Counted from the stretch's first letter, positions 28,981 through 39,916 are shown. The stretch is DNA of 64,000 nt from Alphaproteobacteria bacterium (GCA_028866275.1 JAGWIK010000002.1:1-64000); one strand, 5' to 3'. Notes: generated from the letters alone by a model not told the origin. Numbers and translations are program-made.

Positions 28981-29802
28981 ATGTCTGTGGCGATGAAGAG
29001 CAAGGCGGGATCCTGTGGGCAAGACCCAAGCAAGACCGTTATCGATTATGGGCGCAAGCATATCAACGCGGTGATCGAGGATTGCAGGCAGCAGAGTGCC
29101 ACTTTTAGCTGCATGGAACGCGCGGTTTTATCCATCTTCACGGAAATGGATAACCGGCCCGGCGTTAATGCGGTTTACAGGATGTTCAGGTTTGCCGCCG
29201 TGGAAATCGCCGCCGAAATCGACGTCACGATGGAAACCGGCCTTGCCTGCTCCGGCGCTGCGGTTCATCCGGCCGCCGACAGTCGCGACAATTTGCGGTA
29301 TTTTATACTGGCGGCTGAAACTTTCGCGGCGTTGGCGCGGGAATTCAATCTGGCCGCCGAACGCGACAGGCTGGACAGCGCCGACCTGGCCCGTGGATTA
29401 TTCGTGCTTGTCAGTTCCTACGCCTGGGCGGGCAAACTTGACGGGACACAACAAGCCGATGCCGGAACGTTCGACCGGGCCCAAATTGCCGAAAATGTCA
29501 AAGATCAGGTAACGGCGTGGCTCGGCTGTGTTCGGGGATTGTCTGACGAAAACAGGGGCGGATTGATGGGAGCTCTGGCTTTTTCCGATAACGACAAAGA
29601 CAGGCTTTTGTCTGCCCTGATTCACGATGCCTATGTTCTGCCTGGGCTGCTGTATGCGGAAGCGGGCGCGGTTCGGTGCGATGAGGCGCCGTTTCGGCCA
29701 TCGGCGGCATCGGCCCATGCGGAGAATTTATACCGTGAAGCGGGGGGCTTGAAAAGCGAAGTCGGCCGCAGGCTTGCCGCGGGGCGGTTGGCTTTGGCCT
29801 GA
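28981..29802 (+). CDS. Hypothetical protein (273 aa)
   Basis: Uninterrupted ORF; upstream TTGACA-like sequence; helical, no recognised domain. Confidence 0.65.
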   Translation: MSVAMKSKAGSCGQDPSKTVIDYGRKHINAVIEDCRQQSATFSCMERAVLSIFTEMDNRPGVNAVYRMFRFAAVEIAAEIDVTMETGLACSGAAVHPAADSRDNLRYFILAAETFAALAREFNLAAERDRLDSADLARGLFVLVSSYAWAGKLDGTQQADAGTFDRAQIAENVKDQVTAWLGCVRGLSDENRGGLMGALAFSDNDKDRLLSALIHDAYVLPGLLYAEAGAVRCDEAPFRPSAASAHAENLYREAGGLKSEVGRRLAAGRLALA

Positions 29803-30025
29803 AATCATTCTGTTGCGCCGGCGGATTCGTTTTGTTAGGCTTGGCCCATGATTTCCGCGCCCATCCCTTTTTCCGTTTCGACGCCTGTTGCCGGCGGCGC
29901 GTTCGGCTATGGATTCTATTGGTTCCGGTAAAACCGGAACACACGCGCGCTTTTCCCCCTTATAATTCGACATTTTCCCTCGGCCCGGCTAAAAGCCGTG
30001 GCGCTGAATTTATGAAAGACCGATC

Positions 30026-31399
30026 ATGACAAATCTTGCGAACTGGACGCCCGACAGCTGGCGCGCCAAACCGGCCAAGCAGATGCCGACCTATCTTGAC
30101 GCCGCTAAAGCGGCCGAAGTGGAAGCGCGGCTGGGCAAAATGCCGCCGCTGGTTTTTGCGGGCGAGGCGCGCAAGTTGAAGAAAAAGCTGGCCACGGTCG
30201 CGGCCGGCGAGGCGTTTTTGTTCATGGGCGGCGATTGCGCCGAAAGCTTTGCCGAATTTTCCGCCAACAATATCCGCGACACTTTCCGCATGATTTTGCA
30301 AATGGCGGTGGTGTTGACCTTTGGCGGCGGCATTCCCGTCGTCAAGGTCGGGCGCATGGCCGGGCAATTCGCCAAGCCGCGGTCGGACGACACCGAAACG
30401 CGCGATGGGGTGACGTTGCCCAGTTATCGCGGCGATATTATCAACGGGCTGGATTTCACCGCGGAATCGCGCCGTCATGACCCCGAACGCATGATGCAGG
30501 TGTATAACCAGTCCGCCGCGACGCTGAATTTGTTGCGCGCCTTTGTGCAGGGCGGTTATGCCGATTTGCATCGCGTGCATCAATGGAATCTGGATTTTGT
30601 CGCGCGCGGGTTGCAGGGCGAACGATATCGCAATCTGGCCAACCGCATCGACGACACGCTGGAATTCATGGCCGCCTGCAATATCACGGCGGAAACGTCG
30701 GCGCAGATACGCGAAACCGAATTTTACACGTCGCATGAAGCTTTGTTGCTGCCCTATGAACAGGCATTGACGCGTATCGATTCAACGTCGGGCGATTGGT
30801 ACGACGTGTCCGCGCATATGTTGTGGATCGGCGAACGCACGCGCCAGCCGGACGGCGCGCATGTCGAGTTTCTGCGCGGCGTCAAAAACCCCATCGGGTT
30901 GAAATGCGGGCCGAAAATGGCGACCGACGATTTGATGCGTTTGGTCGAGGTTTTAAATCCGGCCAACGAACCGGGGCGGTTGACCTTGATCGCGCGTATG
31001 GGCGACGACAAAATCGCCACGGCGTTGGCGCCGTTGCTGCGTGCGACCAAAGCGGCGGGACGTGTCGAAGTGTGGTGCAGTGATCCCATGCACGGCAATA
31101 CGCATGTGTCGGCCAGCGGGTACAAGACGCGCGAATTTTCGCGTATTTTGACAGAGGTGCGCGGCTTTTTTGATGTCTGCCGCGCCGAGGGCGTTCATCC
31201 CGGCGGCGTGCATCTGGAAATGACGGGGCAGGAAGTCACCGAATGCGTTGGCGGCGCGGCGGCCGTTACCGATGCGGGGCTGGCGGCGCGTTATGAAACC
31301 CATTGCGATCCACGATTGAATGCGACGCAGGCGTTGGAGTTGGCTTTTCTGATCGCCGATTATCTGAAACAGGGACGCAAAGCCGCGCCGGAAATCTGA
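30026..31399 (+). CDS. Class II 3-deoxy-7-phosphoheptulonate (DAHP) synthase
   Basis: [79 protein letters not shown]. Confidence 0.96.
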   Translation: MTNLANWTPDSWRAKPAKQMPTYLDAAKAAEVEARLGKMPPLVFAGEARKLKKKLATVAAGEAFLFMGGDCAESFAEFSANNIRDTFRMILQMAVVLTFGGGIPVVKVGRMAGQFAKPRSDDTETRDGVTLPSYRGDIINGLDFTAESRRHDPERMMQVYNQSAATLNLLRAFVQGGYADLHRVHQWNLDFVARGLQGERYRNLANRIDDTLEFMAACNITAETSAQIRETEFYTSHEALLLPYEQALTRIDSTSGDWYDVSAHMLWIGERTRQPDGAHVEFLRGVKNPIGLKCGPKMATDDLMRLVEVLNPANEPGRLTLIARMGDDKIATALAPLLRATKAAGRVEVWCSDPMHGNTHVSASGYKTREFSRILTEVRGFFDVCRAEGVHPGGVHLEMTGQEVTECVGGAAAVTDAGLAARYETHCDPRLNATQALELAFLIADYLKQGRKAAPEI

Positions 31400-31596
31400 A
31401 AAATCCGGTTTGTTAGCGCTTCCTTAAGCATAGATGGCCTTGCGGGCCATCTATCGCTACCCGCCATTGGTATGTTCATATCCATAAACAATAAAAGTAT
31501 TAATGGTGTTTGGGCGAAGTCTTTCGCGTGGTATTTTGCCTGAGTAACGAATTTTTGCCGCGATTTTTGAAAGACATTTTAAACGGAGAAAAGACC

Positions 31597-31977
31597 ATGG
31601 TTTACGAAACGCGTCGCATTGTTTTGGAAAAAGAAGAGCTGTTCCTGGCATTGGAAGCCCATGGTCGCATGACCCCGCATTTCTTGCCGCGCGGCCGGGT
31701 CGTGGATTTCGAAGCCTTGTCGCCGACCAGCATTATGGTCACGGTCGAGACCGAACCTGATGCGCAGGAAGCGACGGTGATTTTCACCGACGGCAAGCTG
31801 GTGCAGGCTTTGGTGCGGTTTTGTCTGGAAAACAATATCATGTTGCCGCGCGCCGCGCGCAAATCCGTGGCGGTCGATGCCGAACATGTGTCGCTGTGCA
31901 TGGATATGGATGTCGATATTTTTATGCCGCGCAGTGCGCCGGCGTCGTTTGCCGATTTGTGCATGGCGGCGGGATAA
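31597..31977 (+). CDS. Hypothetical protein (about 126 aa)
   Basis: From MVYETRRIVLEKEELFLALEAHGRMTPHFLPRG; AAACGGAGAA upstream. Confidence 0.7.
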   Translation: MVYETRRIVLEKEELFLALEAHGRMTPHFLPRGRVVDFEALSPTSIMVTVETEPDAQEATVIFTDGKLVQALVRFCLENNIMLPRAARKSVAVDAEHVSLCMDMDVDIFMPRSAPASFADLCMAAG

Positions 31978-32029
31978 GGTGGTGGGCCATTGGGTCGAAC
32001 CGGCTGGCCCTTCAACTCTGCCAGACAAA

Positions 32030-32065
32030 CCAATGAACAACCCCGTTAATGGGGCTGTTCATTGG
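32030..32065 (-). terminator. Hairpin at the 3' end of tRNA-Ile
   Basis: Minus strand CCAATGAACAGCCCC-ATTAAC-GGGGTTGTTCATTGG then TTTGTC; 15-bp stem including one G-U. Confidence 0.7.
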
Positions 32066-32138
32066 TGGGCCCGGCAGGATTCGAACCTGCGACAACACCG
32101 TTATGAGCGGTGCGTTCTAACCGCTGAACTACAGGCCC
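32063..32138 (-). tRNA. tRNA-Ile (CAU anticodon, presumed lysidine-modified), CCA encoded
   Basis: GGGCCTGTAGTTCAGCGGTTAGAACGCACCGCTCATAACGGTGTTGTCGCAGGTTCGAATCCTGCCGGGCCCA-CCA; cloverleaf pairs; loop CTCATAA. Confidence 0.9.
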
Positions 32139-32214
32139 ACGCAGCAACGGATGCACAGGGATAACAAAGTCTTACGGCTTTGAGAAACATATTTTTGCCG
32201 TTATAACGGCTTTC

Positions 32215-32778
32215 ATGAGCAAGGCTTTTACCAAAGACACGGATTCGGACGATGAAGACAGGGACGGCGACGATGCCGCCGCTTTGCCGTCGGGATTAAA
32301 AAATTACGTCACGCCGCGCGGTTTTGCCGCGATGCAGGACGAGCTGCGTCAATTGATGCGCGTCGAACGACCCAAAATCGTGGAAATCGTGTCATGGGCG
32401 GCGGGCAATGGCGACCGGTCGGAAAATGGCGATTACATATACGGCAAAAAACGGTTGCGCGAGATCGACCGCCGCGTGCGGTATTTGACCAAGCGGCTGG
32501 AATCCGCAGAAATTGTCGACCCGCAAATGCAGAAAAACCGCGACCGCGTGTTTTTCGGGGCGACGGTTACGTATATCCGCGCCGACGACAGCGAACAGAC
32601 GGTCACGATTGTCGGCGTCGACGAAGCCGATATGGGGCAGGGCAAGATAAGCTGGATTTCGCCCATCGCGCGAGCGTTGACCAAGACGCAGGTGGGAGAC
32701 ACGGTCGAGGTGCGCACGCCCGCCGGTGTCGAGGCGTTGGAGATCGTTTCGATCAGTTATGATGTGGTTGCGTTGTGA
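32215..32778 (+). CDS. greB: Transcription elongation factor GreB
   Basis: YVTPRGFAAMQDELRQLMRVERPKIVEIVSWAAGNGDRSENGDYIYGKKRLREIDRRVRYLTKRLE. Confidence 0.92.
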   Translation: MSKAFTKDTDSDDEDRDGDDAAALPSGLKNYVTPRGFAAMQDELRQLMRVERPKIVEIVSWAAGNGDRSENGDYIYGKKRLREIDRRVRYLTKRLESAEIVDPQMQKNRDRVFFGATVTYIRADDSEQTVTIVGVDEADMGQGKISWISPIARALTKTQVGDTVEVRTPAGVEALEIVSISYDVVAL

Positions 32779-32810
32779 GTGCGGTTAGTTTTTGGCCTTG
32801 TGTTCTTCTT

Positions 32811-32848
32811 ATGGAACCGGCGGGGCAAGATGCCGGATTCCAGTTTTT
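32811..32848 (+). terminator. Terminator downstream of greB
   Basis: TGGAA-CCGGC...GCCGG-ATTCCA followed by GTTTTTT. Confidence 0.75.
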
Positions 32849-33089
32849 TATGTTCAGGCGAGCAAGGTTTGTGGATTAGGCATGGTTAAAGGGCGGGGAA
32901 AAAACGCATAAATTCCATGCGCCATTTCTTAATTGGTTAACAGAAAGTAACCAAGTTATTGAAAGTATTGATAAAATTGTCTTTATTGCCATTTTCGGGT
33001 AATATCAATTCTACCACAAGATTTATGAGCTGAGCGGCGCAAGCCGTTAATAACTCTGAAACTATTTGAGAAAGCCAAAGGAGGCAGCT

Positions 33090-33527
33090 ATGTTGGGAGC
33101 AGTTGCAGTATTAGAAGAACGGATTGTTCGCAGCGTTCGGTCTGTTCCGCGTTTAAGATTGGTCCCTATGCCCGAAGCGTCTTACATTGGCGAACTTTAT
33201 GAAACGCCAAAACAGCGGCATCCGCAGGAAAACTCCTTGGCGGGACTTTATCGCGTGTCCGGGCTGGGCGACGATGACGGCGTTTACGCAATTCCCGTTT
33301 TCGATGATGAAACGCCTCAACGGGTCTTTCTAAGCGAAGCAAAAAAAGTGACTAGCAGGCTTCCGCACCGGGAAGGCGTTATTCCGACCTATGGAATGAA
33401 TGAAGTCACGCTGTATCCCGAAGGCAAAAATGAGGTTCTTGACCTCCGGGAAAAGCCCGAACTTCATAGAACTCTTGTTAAGGGGGTTCAGAAGGCATTC
33501 CCCAATACATCTTTTGATTTCGTCTAA
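33090..33527 (+). CDS. Hypothetical protein
   Basis: MLGAVAVLEERIVRS... with AGGAGG 5' of ATG; AT-richer context than neighbours. Confidence 0.65.
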   Translation: MLGAVAVLEERIVRSVRSVPRLRLVPMPEASYIGELYETPKQRHPQENSLAGLYRVSGLGDDDGVYAIPVFDDETPQRVFLSEAKKVTSRLPHREGVIPTYGMNEVTLYPEGKNEVLDLREKPELHRTLVKGVQKAFPNTSFDFV

Positions 33528-33556
33528 GCATAGCAACTTCGCACCGAGGGACAGCT

Positions 33557-34378
33557 ATGCTTGGGTTAAGCCTCAAGACTGATGAATTTTTTCAAACCGT
33601 CATTCAAAGCAAGATTGACGCGGGTGATCTGGCTTTCCCCGATCCTGCCACGGATTTTATCCTTTTTTATGCTGGCCCTTCCAAAGAAATTCTGCGCCGC
33701 CTAAATGCCACGGCGACCGCGTGGGGAAGAATTGACGAAACACCGAATTGGAAAACGGCGGCGAACGAAGCCAAAAGGCTCGGGGCTGGCCGCTTGGACG
33801 ACACGAATCTTTTTTCTTATTTAATGTCCGCTGCTTTCGAGGCCGATCTTGCGGCTGCAATCGGAAGCACAGACATAAAGGACACGAAAAAGCAGATATG
33901 GGATAGCGTTTCAGACAAGCTTGCTCATACCAATTTCCGCGAAGCGGCAACGCTCGTATGCGGGGCAGATGAAGCATCTTCATTCGTCCAAAAAGAAATG
34001 CTCGGCATGTTGGACGGTACGCATCTGGAAATCTTGAACAAGCGCCCGGCTAATCTGTTCCGCGATTTTAAAGCGCTAGGCGCGGATGAGGTTCAGCGCC
34101 TAATGAGCGCGACTTACCTGCTTGAGTTGAAGGCTTATGCAAAGGCCAATAAAGACGTTGAAGCAGTGAAATTCTACAAACGCCAACGCGCTTTCTTTCT
34201 TGCTTGGAGAGTTGATAAGAGAACAGCCCTTAAGGCCCAGCCGCAAGATGCACGTATGGCATTCCGGCAAACCAGAAAAGAAATTCTTGTCCGTCATAAT
34301 GGCTCCGCAAAACAGGCTCCAAACCCTCCTGCTAATTCCAATGTCGCGCCCGTACCGCCATCCAGCAACACGCTGTAA
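33557..34378 (+). CDS. Hypothetical protein (273 aa)
   Basis: MLGLSLKTDEFFQTVIQSKIDAGDLAFPDPATDF...; immediately downstream of the previous ORF. Confidence 0.65.
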   Translation: MLGLSLKTDEFFQTVIQSKIDAGDLAFPDPATDFILFYAGPSKEILRRLNATATAWGRIDETPNWKTAANEAKRLGAGRLDDTNLFSYLMSAAFEADLAAAIGSTDIKDTKKQIWDSVSDKLAHTNFREAATLVCGADEASSFVQKEMLGMLDGTHLEILNKRPANLFRDFKALGADEVQRLMSATYLLELKAYAKANKDVEAVKFYKRQRAFFLAWRVDKRTALKAQPQDARMAFRQTRKEILVRHNGSAKQAPNPPANSNVAPVPPSSNTL

Positions 34379-34638
34379 GACTTTCTTCAAAAATCAAAAA
34401 AATCGTCCGCTTTTAAAGGGGACTCCTTAATATAATTTTCCCCGTCCGATAGTCCGGGCGTTTTCCGAGTTAGGGTAAGAATACAGTAGCGGGCGCTCGG
34501 CATAAGAAGCCGACACGACAGGATTGAAGAGATAAGAAGTTGGGAAATCTTGGCTTATTTCTACAATGCTTCTACATGAAGCAATTTGTGTTTTTAGCAA
34601 AACAGCCATAAACCAAGCATAACATCTTGATTATAAAA

Positions 34639-34713
<75 letters not shown>

Positions 34714-34816
34714 ATCGGGCGGTATGTATAATGGTCTGGCGGGCCGAGCGCAACTGCCTATTTTATAATTCCGCTGTTTACTTTCAACGGCTTCCCCTGA
34801 TATTCCTGTTTTGTCT

Positions 34817-34903
34817 GCGGGCATGGCGGAACTGGTAGACGCACAGGACTTAAAATCCTGAGTCCGCAAGGACGTGCCGGTTCGATTCCGGCTGCCCGCA
34901 CCA
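34817..34903 (+). tRNA. tRNA-Leu (UAA)
   Basis: GCGGGCATGGCGGAACTGGTAGACGCACAGGACTTAAAATCCTGAGTCCGCAAGGACGTGCCGGTTCGATTCCGGCTGCCCGCA-CCA; long variable arm. Confidence 0.95.
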
Positions 34904-34963
34904 CCTTTTGCCCGCTTGGCGGGGGCTTGGGTGGCCTGCCACCCACACAACAAAGGCGGCGTT

Positions 34964-35185
34964 ATGAGCGACGGCGAAGTCAAAGACAGCAACGGCACGG
35001 TTCTTAACGAAGGCGACAGCGTTCAGCTTATCAAGGATTTAAAGGTCAAGGGCGCGGGCGAAACCTTGAAACGCGGCACGACTATCAAGAACATCCATTT
35101 GACGTCGAATGACGAAGAAATAGAATGCAGAACCGGATCGATTAAAGGGCTGGTTCTGAAAACCTGCTTTTTGAAAAAGGTGTAA
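34964..35185 (+). CDS. PhnA-like (YjdM C-terminal domain) protein
   Basis: [68 protein letters not shown]. Confidence 0.88.
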   Translation: MSDGEVKDSNGTVLNEGDSVQLIKDLKVKGAGETLKRGTTIKNIHLTSNDEEIECRTGSIKGLVLKTCFLKKV

Positions 35186-35192
35186 TCGCAGC

Positions 35193-36746
35193 ATGTCCTC
35201 GCAAGATAAAATCCTTATCCTCGATTTCGGTTCGCAAGTTACGCAGCTGATTGCCCGCCGCGTGCGCGAAGCCGGCGTTTATTGCGAAATTCAACCCTAT
35301 AACCGCAGCGATGCGGAAGTTCTCGCTTTTGCGCCCAAGGGGATTATTCTATCGGGCGGGCCGTGTTCGACGCTGGATGAAGGCAGCCCGCGCGCGCCGC
35401 AGGCCGTGTTCGACATGGGCGTGCCTGTCATGGCTATTTGCTATGGCCAGCAGACGGCCTGTTTGCAATTGGGCGGCAAAGTGGAAGGCGGGCATGACCG
35501 TGAATTCGGCAAGGCCGTCATCGATATTAAAAAACCCAGCGCCCTGTTCGATGGCGTGTGGACCATGGACAGCAAGCCGCAGGTGTGGATGAGCCACGGC
35601 GACCGCGTAACCCGCTTGCCCGAAGGGTTCGAGGTTGCGGCGACCAGCGAAGGCGCGCCCTTTGCCATTGCCACCGACGAAAAACGCCGCATTTACACGA
35701 CGATGTTTCATCCCGAAGTCGTGCATACGCTCGACGGCGCGAAATTGTTAAGCAATTTCGTGCATAAAATCTGCGGGTGCGGCAGCGATTGGAGCATGAA
35801 GTCGTTCCGCGCGGCGGAGATCGAAAAAATCCGCGCGCAGGTCGGCAAGGGCAGGGTGATTTGCGGCTTGTCGGGCGGCGTCGACAGCGCGGTTGCCGCC
35901 GTGTTGATTCACGAAGCGATCGGCGACCAGCTGACCTGTATTTTTGTCGATACGGGCCTGATGCGCGAAGGCGAGTCCAGGCAGGTCGTCGATTTATTCA
36001 GGTCGCATTATAACATTCCGCTGGTTGCGGTCGATGCGGGCAAGAAATTTCTGGGCGCGCTGGACGGCGTCACCGATCCCGAACAGAAACGCAAGACCAT
36101 CGGCAAATTATTCATCGAAGTGTTTGACGAGGAAGCGCACAAGATAAAAGACGTGGCGTTTCTGGCGCAGGGCACGTTGTATCCCGACGTTATCGAAAGC
36201 GTATCCTTCACCGGCGGGCCGAGCGTCACGATCAAATCGCACCACAATGTCGGCGGTTTGCCCGAGCGCATGAATTTGAAACTGGTCGAACCGTTGCGCG
36301 AATTGTTCAAGGACGAAGTGCGCGCGCTGGGCCGCGAATTGGGCTTGCCGGAATCTTTTGTCGGGCGGCATCCGTTTCCGGGGCCGGGGCTGGGCATTCG
36401 CGTGCTGGGCGAAATTACCGAAGAACGGCTGGCAATTTTGCGCAAGGCCGATGTGGTTTATCTGGATGAAATCCGCAAGGCGGGTTTGTATGACGATATC
36501 TGGCAGGCTTTTGCCGTTTTGCTGCCGGTGCGCACGGTCGGCGTGATGGGCGACGGGCGGTCATATGATAATGTGCTGGCGTTGCGGGCGGTGACGTCGG
36601 TGGACGGCATGACGGCGGAAGCCTATCCGTTCGAGCACGCGTTTCTGGCGCGGTGCGCCACGCGCATCATCAACGAAGTGCGCGGCATCAACCGCGTGAC
36701 CTATGACGTGACGAGCAAGCCGCCCGGCACGATCGAGTGGGAATAG
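35193..36746 (+). CDS. guaA: GMP synthase (glutamine-hydrolyzing)
   Basis: [57 protein letters not shown]-term KPPGTIEWE. Confidence 0.98.
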   Translation: MSSQDKILILDFGSQVTQLIARRVREAGVYCEIQPYNRSDAEVLAFAPKGIILSGGPCSTLDEGSPRAPQAVFDMGVPVMAICYGQQTACLQLGGKVEGGHDREFGKAVIDIKKPSALFDGVWTMDSKPQVWMSHGDRVTRLPEGFEVAATSEGAPFAIATDEKRRIYTTMFHPEVVHTLDGAKLLSNFVHKICGCGSDWSMKSFRAAEIEKIRAQVGKGRVICGLSGGVDSAVAAVLIHEAIGDQLTCIFVDTGLMREGESRQVVDLFRSHYNIPLVAVDAGKKFLGALDGVTDPEQKRKTIGKLFIEVFDEEAHKIKDVAFLAQGTLYPDVIESVSFTGGPSVTIKSHHNVGGLPERMNLKLVEPLRELFKDEVRALGRELGLPESFVGRHPFPGPGLGIRVLGEITEERLAILRKADVVYLDEIRKAGLYDDIWQAFAVLLPVRTVGVMGDGRSYDNVLALRAVTSVDGMTAEAYPFEHAFLARCATRIINEVRGINRVTYDVTSKPPGTIEWE

Positions 36747-36749
36747 CCG

Positions 36750-37046
36750 ATGGCGAAGGCGCAAACAGGAAAAGCCGAGAAGGAGCTTATCGAGGCGTTC
36801 CTTGCGCTGGAGAACGCCGACGAAGCCTATCGCTTCCTGCGCGATATCTGCACCCCTAAGGAAATTTCCGATCTGGCCGACCGCTGGCAGGTGGCGCGGC
36901 TGCTCGACGAGGGGAAATTGTCATATCGTGAAATCCACGCGCAAACGGGGGTCAGCGTCACCACCGTCGGCCGCGTCGCGCGGTTTTTACAGCAGGAAAA
37001 TTATCAGGGGTACCGGTTGCTGATCGACCGGATGAAGAAGAAATAA
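36750..37046 (+). CDS. YerC/YecD family TrpR-related protein
   Basis: LENADEAYRFLRDICTPKEISDLADRWQVARLLDEGKLSYREIHAQTGVSVTTVGRVARFL. Confidence 0.9.
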   Translation: MAKAQTGKAEKELIEAFLALENADEAYRFLRDICTPKEISDLADRWQVARLLDEGKLSYREIHAQTGVSVTTVGRVARFLQQENYQGYRLLIDRMKKK

Positions 37047-37049
37047 AAA

Positions 37050-37495
37050 GCCAGACGGTCTGTAAGCCGGGTTCTGTCCTCGCGCTTGCGCGCGATGGAT
37101 GATCATTCATCTGGGACGTTCGTTGCCGAACGCCTCGTGCAACCTACCCGAGCCACGCGCGGGGAACGCGCCGCGCACTTATGGGCCGAAACCCAAGTCT
37201 GCGCTGTGTGGCTCCTATTCGGTTTTGCTTCAGGCGGGGTTTTCCATGCCGCCCCCGTTGCCGGGGACGCGGTGCGCTCTTACCGCACCTTTTCACCTTT
37301 TCCCGTTTCCCGAAAGAAACGGGTAGTTTGTTTTCTGTGGCACTTTCCTTTGGGTCGCCCCAACCGGACGTTATCCGGCGCCTTTTTCCCCTGAAGCCCG
37401 GACTTTCCTCCTGACATCTGAAACAAAGACATTTCATTAACATATTGGAATAATGTCATTATTTCAGATGTCAGGCGATCACCCGACCGTCTGGC
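37050..37495 (-). ncRNA. rnpB: RNase P RNA, class A
   Basis: Minus strand GCCAGACGGTCGGG...GAGGAAAGTCCGGGCT...GTGCGGTAAGAGCGCACCGCG...GACAGAACCCGGCTTACAGACCGTCTGGC; P1 GCCAGACGGTC/GACCGTCTGGC pairs perfectly. Confidence 0.95.
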
Positions 37496-37597
37496 GCAGA
37501 AAAGGTAGCATGCGGGGTGTCGCATAAAAACAACAATTTCAAAAAACTATCGGGAAAAAGGCATTTTTCCTTAAACTTGCCTTATTTGGATTGCTAG

Positions 37598-37638
37598 TAA
37601 GGGGGCGAGAAATCTAGAGCTCTTTCTGCCCCACCTTA
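37598..37638 (+). promoter_or_regulatory. Predicted 5'-UTR stem-loop upstream of ompA-like gene
   Basis: TAAGGGGGCGAGAAATCTAGAGCTCTTTCTGCCCCACCTTA, imperfect inverted repeat about 30 nt 5' of the ATG. Confidence 0.45.
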
Positions 37639-37666
37639 GAATTCATTCTTTCCAAAGGAGAAGACC

Positions 37667-38740
37667 ATGAAGAAACTTTCCGTATCTCTGTTGGCCCTCG
37701 CGGCTGCGATCGTTGCGGCGCCTGCGGCCCATGCCGGCACGACCCCCGGTTGGTATGTCGGCGGCGGCTTCGGCGGCGCGTTCGGCCAAGACCCCATCAT
37801 GCATTCGGTTACCGGCCAGCATTCGGCCCGCGATGAAGACGTCAATCTCGACCTGCTGGCCAATGGCGGTTACGCGTTCGGTAACGGCCTGCGTCTGGAA
37901 GGCGAATATTTCCACAACCAGATCAACGTCAACAATATTGACGGTCGCGCCGGCGTGGGCGGCCATGTCAGCAACAACGCCGCGTTCGTCAACGCGTTGT
38001 ATGACATCGACACGCAGAAGCTGTTCAACGTCAACAGCGGCATGTTCACCCCGTATGTCGGCGCCGGTGTCGGCCCCGATTGGGTTAATGTTTCGCATGT
38101 CGGCGCGTCGGGCGTCGGTTATCTGGGCGGGGAAACGCTGGTCGGTGCCTATCAGGGCATTGCCGGTGTTTCGGCGCAGATCACCCCGAAATGGGCCGTG
38201 TCTGCTGATTACCGCTACATCTCGTCCTTTGATCCCAAGGTCGACAGCACCGCTGGCGGTCAGGGCCGCATGGACAATGCGTCGCATAACGTGATCATTG
38301 GCGTGCGTTACAGCTTTGGCAGCGCACCCGCCGCCGCGCCGGTTGAAACGGCGATGGCTCCGGAAGTCGCGCCGATGGCGCCTGCCGCGCCGGTCGTCGC
38401 GCCTGTGCCGCAGGATTTCATGGTGTTCTTTGACTTCAACAAGTCGGTCTTGACCCCTGAAGCCAAGCGCATCATTGCCGCCGCGGCCAAGGAGTTCAAG
38501 AAAGGCCATTACGTGACCATCCAGGTCACGGGCCACACCGACACCGTCGGTACGGCTGCGTACAACCAGAAACTGTCGGTGCGCCGCGCCGATGCCGTCA
38601 AAGCCTATCTGGAAACACTGGGCGTGTCGGGCAAATATGTTCGCGCCGCCGGCGTGGGCAAAAACGGTTTGATGGTTCCGACCGCCAACGGCGTTCGCGA
38701 AGCGCAAAACCGCCGCGCCGAAATCGTTCTGAGCAAGTAA
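37667..38740 (+). CDS. OmpA family outer membrane protein (beta-barrel plus OmpA C-terminal domain)
   Basis: Signal peptide MKKLSVSLLALAAAIVAAPAAHA; VFFDFNKSVLTPEAKRIIAAAAKEF...VTGHTDTVGTAAYNQKLSVRRADAVKAYL...QNRRAEIVL. Confidence 0.93.
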   Translation: MKKLSVSLLALAAAIVAAPAAHAGTTPGWYVGGGFGGAFGQDPIMHSVTGQHSARDEDVNLDLLANGGYAFGNGLRLEGEYFHNQINVNNIDGRAGVGGHVSNNAAFVNALYDIDTQKLFNVNSGMFTPYVGAGVGPDWVNVSHVGASGVGYLGGETLVGAYQGIAGVSAQITPKWAVSADYRYISSFDPKVDSTAGGQGRMDNASHNVIIGVRYSFGSAPAAAPVETAMAPEVAPMAPAAPVVAPVPQDFMVFFDFNKSVLTPEAKRIIAAAAKEFKKGHYVTIQVTGHTDTVGTAAYNQKLSVRRADAVKAYLETLGVSGKYVRAAGVGKNGLMVPTANGVREAQNRRAEIVLSK

Positions 38741-38765
38741 GCCTGAACGGTTAGGTTTTAGCATT

Positions 38766-38796
38766 AACGCCGCATCCGCAAGGATGCGGCGTTTTT
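38766..38796 (+). terminator. Terminator of ompA-like gene
   Basis: AACGCCGCATCC-GCAA-GGATGCGGCGTT followed by TTT. Confidence 0.9.
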
Positions 38797-38862
38797 GTTG
38801 GCGAAAATTCGCTTGTTTATCGACATAAGACGCGCGAAAGATATCTCTCCGTCTTTGGAGAC

Positions 38863-39846
38863 ATGGATATGACCAGCGAAAATTTTCCGTCCGTCCGTAT
38901 GCGCCGTTTGCGCAAGACGCCCGCTTTGCGCGATCTGGTGCGCGAAAATACGGTGACGATGAGTGATTTGATTTTGCCGATTTTTGTCGAGGAGGACATC
39001 GACGCGCCGTTGCCGATTTCATCGATGCCGGGCGTGGTGCGTATTCCCGAAAAAGATTTGGCCGCCGAAATCAAGGCTATTCAGGCCGACGGCGTCAAGG
39101 CGGTGATGATGTTCGGCGTGTCGCATCACAAGGACGCGACCGGCAGCGATTCATGGAAAAGCGACGGGTTGTTGTCGCGCATGATCAAGCGCGCCAAGGA
39201 CGCCGCGCCGGATATGGTGGTGATGGCCGATACGTGTTTTTGCGAATATACCGATCACGGCCATTGCGGCGTCGTCGATCACGGCCATGTCGATAATGAC
39301 GCGACGCTGGAAAATCTGGCGATGCAGGCGGTGTGTTCGGCGCGCGCCGGGGCCGATGTCATCGCGCCGTCGGCGATGATGGACGGGCAGATCGCCGTGT
39401 TGCGGCAGGGGCTGGACGAAGCGGGCTTCACCGACACGCCGATCATGGCCTATTCGTCGAAATTCGCGTCGGCTTTTTACGGGCCGTTCCGCGCCGCCGC
39501 CGGATGCGAATTGAAAGGCGACCGCAAAACATACCAGATGGATCCGTTCAACGGGCGCGAGGCGTTGCGCGAGTCTTTGCTGGACGAATCCGAAGGGGCC
39601 GATTTCCTGATGGTCAAGCCGGGCTTGCCCTATCTCGACGTGTTGGCGCGGGTGCGCGAACATACCCTGTTGCCGTTGGCGGTTTATCAGGTCAGCGGCG
39701 AATATGCGATGATCAAATTTGCCGCCGCCGCGGGCGCGCTGGACGAAAAACGCGTGGTGCGCGAAACGCTGGGCGCGTTCAAACGGGCAGGGGCCGATCT
39801 GATTTTATCCTATTTCGCGCGGGATATCGGGCGGGAAGGGTTTTGA
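38863..39846 (+). CDS. hemB: Delta-aminolevulinic acid dehydratase
   Basis: [76 protein letters not shown]. Confidence 0.97.
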   Translation: MDMTSENFPSVRMRRLRKTPALRDLVRENTVTMSDLILPIFVEEDIDAPLPISSMPGVVRIPEKDLAAEIKAIQADGVKAVMMFGVSHHKDATGSDSWKSDGLLSRMIKRAKDAAPDMVVMADTCFCEYTDHGHCGVVDHGHVDNDATLENLAMQAVCSARAGADVIAPSAMMDGQIAVLRQGLDEAGFTDTPIMAYSSKFASAFYGPFRAAAGCELKGDRKTYQMDPFNGREALRESLLDESEGADFLMVKPGLPYLDVLARVREHTLLPLAVYQVSGEYAMIKFAAAAGALDEKRVVRETLGAFKRAGADLILSYFARDIGREGF

Positions 39847-39916
39847 TAAAGCCCTGTTCGCAGGGCATTCCGGATGATAGGCTGTAGGCGGTTTTTGTTA
39901 TTCGGGATTCGGTGAT

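Noticed and set aside
37086-37525. Small ORFs over the rnpB region
   Set aside because: The region is explained by RNase P RNA on the minus strand.
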